A stretch of DNA of 64,000 bases from Mycetohabitans sp. B8 (GTDB lineage Bacteria > Pseudomonadota > Gammaproteobacteria > Burkholderiales > Burkholderiaceae): NCBI RefSeq assembly GCF_021991875.1, contig NZ_JAHLKR010000016.1, positions 496,001 to 560,000 on the forward strand, written 5' to 3'. Shown one piece after another: positions 59,943 through 64,000 of the stretch; within the stretch, counting starts at the first letter, position 1; every line of letters starts with the position of its first letter. Both the position numbers and the translations under genes were made by a program. Below the pieces are notes generated by a model, which was not told the origin of the DNA, did not search any database, and was given only the letters and a program-made list of their open reading frames with translations.

Positions 59943-60317
59943 TTAGACCTGCTCCCGATCTCGTAACAAGCGACGTGAGGCCGCATACACGTTCTCCCGC
60001 ACCCGGCACACGGCTTTGAAAAAACCCATGCGCGAATAACCCAGTTCATAGGCTGCTCGTTTAATTGGGCGGACCTGACCCAGGTAGAACGCCATGAACG
60101 CTTGTTTGGATCGCCCTTCCGGGTATGCCATCAACGCCATGTTGAATAAATTCAGCGCAGCATCCAGTTCCGCGTCACTCTCACCGCCCAACCCTGCCGG
60201 TTCTCTAAGTCGTAGCAAAATATTTTTTGGCCGCAATGGTGCATAAAGTCGCCGCGTCTTGCTCCACTCAACCCAGCGCAAACAAAACTCATGCAGCGCC
60301 TGGTTATCTCCGTTCAT
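59943..60317 (-). CDS. putative phage late regulator (antiterminator Q-like), 124 aa
   Basis: LHEFCLRWVEWSKTRRLYAP, then AELDAALNLFNMALMAYPEG, KRAAYELGYSRMGFFKAVCR, VRENVYAASRRL. The last part is an HTH-like segment found in Q-type or sigma-like phage late regulators. It lies at the end of the early operon and just before two terminators and the late genes, exactly where Q is expected. Identification rests mainly on position. Confidence 0.55.
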   Translation of the reverse strand: MNGDNQALHEFCLRWVEWSKTRRLYAPLRPKNILLRLREPAGLGGESDAELDAALNLFNMALMAYPEGRSKQAFMAFYLGQVRPIKRAAYELGYSRMGFFKAVCRVRENVYAASRRLLRDREQV

Positions 60318-60479
60318 GTTTTTCCACTTGCATTACCTTATCGCCTGCGATACTGGCCTTTTGAGCAGTAAGACCGTGCGCGCTTAAATGGATATCCTCG
60401 TCCAAAGACTCGAACCCACCGGCGCCCTTTTGGCGTTAATCTAGGCTAAGGCTGCGGCGTCAGATTATCCGCATCTCTG
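60318..60479. other. gap upstream of the Q-like gene
   Basis: No gene seen in 162 bases. The minus strand carries a GGGTTCGAGTC that resembles a tRNA T loop, but no cloverleaf can be formed around it. Confidence 0.3.
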
Positions 60480-60800
60480 TTAGCTGACGTCCACGATTCG
60501 GTGCTTCCATTTCTTCGACTTTGCATCCCAGCGCCATCCGATCACCCACAACCTCCACCCCAATTTTCGGACTGCCCCGATATGCTCAGCTTCCGCGATC
60601 TTTTTGACCCGCGAAGGGACATTAGTCCATCCGGTAGGCTGCAATCCAATCACATCGCCGTCTCGAATGGCAATCTGATCAATGAAACCGAATAGGTCTA
60701 CCCGTTTGTTTGCGCCGGGAATCCAGCGCTCCACCGTCCAGACAAGCCAGCCGTCTGCTTTCAGCATCTCAGCGGTGAGCGCCGTAGGCGACCTTTTCAC
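60480..60800 (-). CDS. phage protein, probable PD-(D/E)XK-like nuclease, 106 aa
   Basis: From GTG 60800, with GGAGAAATGC upstream: KRSPTALTAEMLKADGWLVW, TVERWIPGANKRVDLFGFID, QIAIRDGDVIGLQPTGWTNV, PSRVKKIAEAEHIGAVRKLG and RLWVIGWRW. The Asp in RVDLFGFID and the Gln in GLQPT occupy the places of the catalytic Asp and Gln/Glu of restriction-like phage nucleases. Such proteins occur in phage recombination regions and may process Holliday junctions; the function is inferred. Confidence 0.6.
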   Translation of the reverse strand: MKRSPTALTAEMLKADGWLVWTVERWIPGANKRVDLFGFIDQIAIRDGDVIGLQPTGWTNVPSRVKKIAEAEHIGAVRKLGWRLWVIGWRWDAKSKKWKHRIVDVS

Positions 60801-60896
60801 GCATTTCTCCGTTAGCCATACTCACTGCCATTTGTCCAATTTAGTTGCCGCGATCAGTTCGCGCTTGGCGATGGCTGCTGCCTGCCCATAATCCCC

Positions 60897-61253
60897 TTAC
60901 CCTGCTTTCCATTGCCTAAACACCGCTAGCAGCGGGTCCGCCGGGAGCGCTATTTTCTGCGCGCCACCCGACCGCCACTTCACGATCCGAACGTTCGGCG
61001 ATTCTAGGGGAGGCACAAGCTTTTTTGTGCGTTCGAAATATTGCGGGGAGCGGGAAGATACAAGATTTTCTCTTTTGATCCCCTTCGCGTGTCTAAGGTA
61101 CCGGTCCGCGATCAACTGGTGTACGCAACGATTCACGAGCCCTTGGCTAACCTCCAGGCTGATTGCCATCTCTTTCATGGTCATTGCCGGGCGCTTTTCC
61201 ATGAGCTCGCAAAGCCGGCGCAGAGGCGAATCTTCTTCGGTAATGGGCTTCAT
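60897..61253 (-). CDS. phage winged-helix protein, 118 aa
   Basis: ATG 61253: MKPITEEDSPLRRLCELMEK, RPAMTMKEMAISLEVSQGLV, NRCVHQLIADRYLRHAKGIK. A clear HTH of MarR/winged-helix type is followed by a basic C terminus (VRIVKWRSGGAQKIALP). It is probably DNA-binding and regulatory or replication-associated. The upstream in-frame ATG at 61310 overlaps the Ref gene and is less likely. Confidence 0.65.
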   Translation of the reverse strand: MKPITEEDSPLRRLCELMEKRPAMTMKEMAISLEVSQGLVNRCVHQLIADRYLRHAKGIKRENLVSSRSPQYFERTKKLVPPLESPNVRIVKWRSGGAQKIALPADPLLAVFRQWKAG

Positions 61254-61261
61254 TCCTATTC

Positions 61262-61540
61262 CTAATTTAGCCTGGAGATGACCCAGGCCAGCAAATCCCA
61301 CTCGTCGCACTTCAACTGCCGCAACACTTGCCGATTACCATGGATTCCATTCGTGCCGCGATGGTGTTGCGGACACAGTGGTACCGCTAACCAATGAGGT
61401 GCCCGCTGTGCCGTGCCTTGACCCTCACGCGGGTGGTGAATCTCCGGCTGTACATCCGACACCTCGTACCCGAGCAGGGCGCACGCCGCGCAACCCAGCC
61501 GCGCCACTTTATCCAAGTAGTCCGCCTCGGACCTTGTCAT
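61262..61540 (-). CDS. Ref-type recombination nuclease (HNH-like), 92 aa
   Basis: DKVARLGCAACALLGYEVSD, VQPEIHHPREGQGTAQRAPH, LAVPLCPQHHRGTNGIHGNR: Cys pairs, an HH motif and a second C-x2-HH make the zinc-containing HNH-like core of the phage P1 Ref family, nucleases that cut within RecA-made D-loops. The long basic tail of P1 Ref is absent here. The start at 61540 overlaps the NinB stop by four bases. Confidence 0.8.
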   Translation of the reverse strand: MTRSEADYLDKVARLGCAACALLGYEVSDVQPEIHHPREGQGTAQRAPHWLAVPLCPQHHRGTNGIHGNRQVLRQLKCDEWDLLAWVISRLN

Positions 61541-61944
61541 GCTGAGGCTCCCATGTCCCACGCCGGCGCCGACCACTTCACGCCGTGCTCGACGCCAAAT
61601 GCATAGATCAACTCGATCACATCCGACATCTCCCGTACCGTCATGGCACGGGTGCGCGCGCCGATCACGACAAAGCCACCGTCGATGCCGGGAACCACCT
61701 TTTGCTTCTTTAGGCCAGCGGTAAACACGTCTTTCCATTCCTCGGCCGTCAGTCGTTCCCCATGCCAGTGCACCTGGCGAGCGACGTCCGCCAACAAGGC
61801 CCACATCTTTGCGTTCGCCTCAAGGCTGCGAGTGCGCGGCCGAATCTCGCACACATAGCCGTGCGGCGCGTTGATGCAGGCACGCGAGGCGAGCTGGCGC
61901 GCGGTGAGGTGTACGAGCCGGTAAAGTTGCCTGTCATCGTTCAT
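61537..61944 (-). CDS. ninB: NinB-family recombination protein, 135 aa
   Basis: RPRTRSLEANAKMWALLADV, ARQVHWHGERLTAEEWKDVF, TAGLKKQKVVPGIDGGFVVI, GARTRAMTVREMSDVIELIY are diagnostic of NinB (Orf of lambda), a DNA-binding protein that helps load RecA-like functions during phage recombination. ATG 61944 (MNDDRQLYRL) is preferred to 61959. It is followed by Ref, a fitting partner. Confidence 0.9.
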   Translation of the reverse strand: MNDDRQLYRLVHLTARQLASRACINAPHGYVCEIRPRTRSLEANAKMWALLADVARQVHWHGERLTAEEWKDVFTAGLKKQKVVPGIDGGFVVIGARTRAMTVREMSDVIELIYAFGVEHGVKWSAPAWDMGASA

Positions 61945-62603
61945 GCTTTCGCTCCACAAACGCGGGCGATGATCTTTTTTATCTCGCCAACGTTACTGAG
62001 CGCAGCAGCCCGGTTCGCTGGCGATTGCGCCTCAAGCAACGGGGCTGCGTTCCCGGTCAGCAGGAACTGGCTCATCGGTCCGTCTCCGGGGGCGGGAAGC
62101 AGCGCCTTAGCGTGCTCGGGCGTTAAACGGCCTATCTCGACCGCACGTGTGATAACCGCCTGTTGTTCTTCCTTGTCGAACCCCAGCGATGCAAACCACC
62201 TGACGGGCTTGGCTGCGTTGCGCGCCTCCGTCACCAGCCTCGTGTAAGCCTCCAGGAACGCCATACGAGCCGCCACCCGTTCCCCTTCGCTCAGAAGGCT
62301 GCGCACAAGGCCCCAAGCTTGCGCCATCTCGTCGGTCATCACCACCGTCGCGTTGGCGTCACGCGGCAACATTGCCCACGCTTCCTGCGGCCCCGGACGG
62401 CCATCGTCGATCCGTGACAGGATCTCCGCGAGCGTTAGCCGGCCTTTGATCTCGCGTCTGCATTTCGACAGCGCAACAATCACTGCTTGCTCGTCAAACG
62501 CCGCCAGATCGGCGACCAGCATCTTGGCTGCCGCTTCGCTCAGATTGGTGCCGCACAATTCGGCCGTGGCCGCCACCGCCTGGATCAAGTCAGCCGCCGC
62601 CAT
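61941..62603 (-). CDS. phage replication-region protein (P-like), 220 aa
   Basis: All-helical protein: AADLIQAVAATAELCGTNLS, AAAKMLVADLAAFDEQAVIV, ALSKCRREIKGRLTLAEILS, RIDDGRPGPQEAWAMLPRDA. Similar proteins with RLTLAEIxxRIDDGRPGPEEAW occur in Burkholderia phages next to the replication initiator and may load the host helicase. Function is inferred. It overlaps both neighbours. Confidence 0.65.
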   Translation of the reverse strand: MAAADLIQAVAATAELCGTNLSEAAAKMLVADLAAFDEQAVIVALSKCRREIKGRLTLAEILSRIDDGRPGPQEAWAMLPRDANATVVMTDEMAQAWGLVRSLLSEGERVAARMAFLEAYTRLVTEARNAAKPVRWFASLGFDKEEQQAVITRAVEIGRLTPEHAKALLPAPGDGPMSQFLLTGNAAPLLEAQSPANRAAALSNVGEIKKIIARVCGAKA

Positions 62604-63468
62604 TGATCGCCCCCGCATCCCGTAGGATTCGCGTCCACATATCGCCCGTCGCCTGCAATCGATCCGCCTCGCGCGCCTGCGTCTCGGTCACTCTGCGGTT
62701 TGTCACCCACTCCGTTCTCAACGCTTCCGCGTCGGCCAGCAGGCAGTCCACCGGATGCATCTTTTGCACGTAGTAACGCTTGTTGCTGTCCACGTACCAC
62801 GCCGCGACGCTCGGCGCTTCATCCTTGCCAAGGCGTTGCAACAGCTGCGATAGCTGGCCGTTGACCTTCGCGTTGCGCACTGGCAACGCACCGTACCTGC
62901 GCTGGTAGGCAGTCGCGTACGCGCGCCAAATCTCAGTTATCGGCACAGGCGGCTTTTCCGCTTTAAGCTTTTTTGAGGACGCCTCCGACGCAGTCGGGGG
63001 CAAAAGGGTTTTGCTAGGGATCAGACAATCAGTCAATCCGTCAATCAGAGAATCAGAGATACAAGGGCCAAGTGCTTGTTGCTTGGGTTCGCAGCCCTTC
63101 TCCTCAAGATCACAAGGACTTTCTACCTTGGTCGCAAGTTCTTGGCTCCAACGTGGTATCTCGCTCGGCGTTTCGTTCGAGTGTGGCTTCTGATGCTTCA
63201 AAAATGTCACAATTTGAATGTAGCCAACGCCCGAGACGGTGTACCGCACAATGAAACCCTTGGACTGCAAGCTATTAAGCAGTGCATCCGCGTCCACATC
63301 GTCATACGGTAGCGCTTTCACTTTGATCTTCTTCGGGCGATCTTCAAGACGGCCTTCGCGGTCCGCCAGCATCCACAGATAAATGAAAAGAAGTCGGGCA
63401 AACGGATCCAACTCGGCTAAATCCTCGTTTTCCATAATGCCAGGCTTGATGTTTCGTGCGCGGGCCAT
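62590..63468 (-). CDS. phage replication initiator, O-like with N-terminal winged helix, 292 aa
   Basis: MARARNIKPGIMENEDLAEL, DPFARLLFIYLWMLADREGR, LEDRPKKIKVKALPYDDVDA is the N-terminal domain of phage replisome-organiser/O-like proteins. A Ser/Pro/Lys linker (about residues 120-175) with SEASSKKLKAEKPPVPITEI follows, then a C-terminal helical domain (WRAYATAYQRRYGALPVRNA, AAWYVDSNKRYYVQKMHPVD). ATG 63468 is preferred to 63480. The replication origin often lies within such genes. Confidence 0.75.
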   Translation of the reverse strand: MARARNIKPGIMENEDLAELDPFARLLFIYLWMLADREGRLEDRPKKIKVKALPYDDVDADALLNSLQSKGFIVRYTVSGVGYIQIVTFLKHQKPHSNETPSEIPRWSQELATKVESPCDLEEKGCEPKQQALGPCISDSLIDGLTDCLIPSKTLLPPTASEASSKKLKAEKPPVPITEIWRAYATAYQRRYGALPVRNAKVNGQLSQLLQRLGKDEAPSVAAWYVDSNKRYYVQKMHPVDCLLADAEALRTEWVTNRRVTETQAREADRLQATGDMWTRILRDAGAINGGG

Positions 63469-63504
63469 GCTTAGCTCCATTCAAACGTCTATGATGTGCG
63501 ACGC

Positions 63505-63648
63505 TTATGCCGTCAGTTCTGCCTGTTCAAACAGGGTGACGTCGCGCTCTCGCTTGGGCTGCGCTTGCAACCGGCACCAGCCTGAGAGGTTGACCACGCA
63601 ATCGGCAAAGGCCTGCATTTCAATCAATGTGCAATGGGCCTTTTTCAC
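63505..63648 (-). CDS. small phage protein, 47 aa
   Basis: GTG 63648, with GGGGAGGATG as ribosome binding site: KKAHCTLIEMQAFADCVVNL, SGWCRLQAQPKRERDVTLFE, QAELTA. It overlaps the stop of the preceding regulator by four bases (GTGA) and ends 36 bases before the replication gene. Function unknown. The overlap and ribosome binding site argue that it is real. Confidence 0.6.
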   Translation of the reverse strand: MKKAHCTLIEMQAFADCVVNLSGWCRLQAQPKRERDVTLFEQAELTA

Positions 63649-63974
63649 TCCATCCTCCCCGTCAGCAGCTTTTTGAGCAGCATGTTTTCACGCTCAAGTT
63701 CGTCGGTTTTTTCGCGCTCCAGGCGCAACCGACGTTCCATCTCCGTTTCAAGCGGCGTGAGTTCGTAGCCCCGCGACCGTGCCAACCAGATCAGCGGTGC
63801 CTCGTTGTGGCACAGATCCATGAAGGCGTTTAGCTTGTCCTGGGGGAAATAATGTTGGCCGCTTCTGGTGATGCGCGACCACTGCGCCACGTCGGCAACA
63901 ATGCCCTGCTTTCCGACGATCTTTTTGTCGTCCAAGCCGGAGAGTTGCTGACACAAGCGGATGGCCGCTGTCAT
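63645..63974 (-). CDS. phage regulatory protein, CII-like position, 109 aa
   Basis: TAAIRLCQQLSGLDDKKIVG, GIVADVAQWSRITRSGQHYF, PQDKLNAFMDLCHNEAPLIW, LARSRGYELTPLETEMERRL, then a Leu-zipper-like coiled coil (KTDELERENMLLKKLL). It has an HTH-like front and a dimerising tail. As the first gene of the early operon, directly before the replication genes, it takes the place of CII in lambdoid phages. I cannot tell whether it activates or represses. Confidence 0.6.
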   Translation of the reverse strand: MTAAIRLCQQLSGLDDKKIVGKQGIVADVAQWSRITRSGQHYFPQDKLNAFMDLCHNEAPLIWLARSRGYELTPLETEMERRLRLEREKTDELERENMLLKKLLTGRME

Positions 63975-64000
63975 TGACGGCTGCGCATCGATACAGCGTA

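Larger units (their letters stand above)
36507..64000. mobile_element. podovirus-like prophage, left portion (right end outside the window)
   Basis: From the tRNA-His fragment to the right edge the genes form one phage genome read on the minus strand: regulator, replication, recombination, late regulator, terminase, portal, scaffold, capsid, adaptor and tail, ejection proteins, tail collar, lysis. No tape-measure, tail-tube or sheath genes are present, and there are large ejection proteins including a lytic transglycosylase, so the virion is probably short-tailed. Seven plus-strand toxin-antitoxin or antitoxin-like cargo units are interspersed. Integrase and repressor are not in the window. 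Confidence 0.9.

Noticed and set aside
60380-60470. Possible tRNA on the minus strand (GGGTTCGAGTC)
   Set aside because: No complementary T stem, acceptor stem or anticodon arm can be drawn around the loop-like motif.

Overview
The window looks like chromosome from a Burkholderiaceae bacterium. The evidence is high GC, the lexA / sbp-cysT-cysW-cysA-cysB neighbourhood, a Burkholderia-style MscL tail and Burkholderia-type CdiA. The genome is in active decay: fragments of IS5-, IS21-, IS110- and IS256-type transposases, beheaded genes (mscL, an EthD-like protein) and degraded reading frames are scattered through the left half. This is compatible with a host-restricted lineage such as endofungal Mycetohabitans, but that assignment is inference.

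1-16 kb is a contact-dependent inhibition (CDI) locus on the minus strand. A TpsB transporter (cdiB, 16040-14301) is followed by a 3,169-residue CdiA/FhaB exoprotein (14260-4751) and a small two-helix membrane immunity protein overlapping it by ATGA. Downstream is a graveyard of displaced CdiA C-terminal (CT) toxin ends and immunity genes. There are two more copies of the same CT domain, a different CT domain, three paralogous immunity proteins that all begin MNWRRL, and older remnants with IS fragments between them. In three orphan CT pieces one missing G accounts for the lost toxin frame; adding it back recreates a stop codon that overlaps the immunity start.

16-36 kb is core chromosome: a LysE exporter, PBP1A (mrcA), a MocR regulator divergent from an AhpD-like protein, a truncated mscL, a three-gene two-component cluster (sensor kinase, single-domain response regulator, hybrid kinase), the complete sulfate uptake operon with CysB, lexA with two tandem SOS boxes, and a DUF2939 protein.

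36.5-64 kb is most of a podovirus-like prophage, entered at a 3' fragment of tRNA-His that marks one attachment site. Read on the minus strand from the right edge, it has a regulator, replication genes, NinB, a Ref-type nuclease, an antiterminator-like protein, tiny membrane ORFs, terminase, portal, scaffold, capsid, tail and ejection proteins, a tail collar fibre, a low-GC methyltransferase and a lysis module (endolysin, holin, Rz/Rz1). Seven toxin-antitoxin or antitoxin-like cargo units lie on the plus strand, inserted between phage genes, three of them inside or next to the lysis module. They are accompanied by duplicated 3' ends of Rz and a duplicated endolysin fragment. The integrase, repressor and the intact tRNA-His are expected beyond the right edge.
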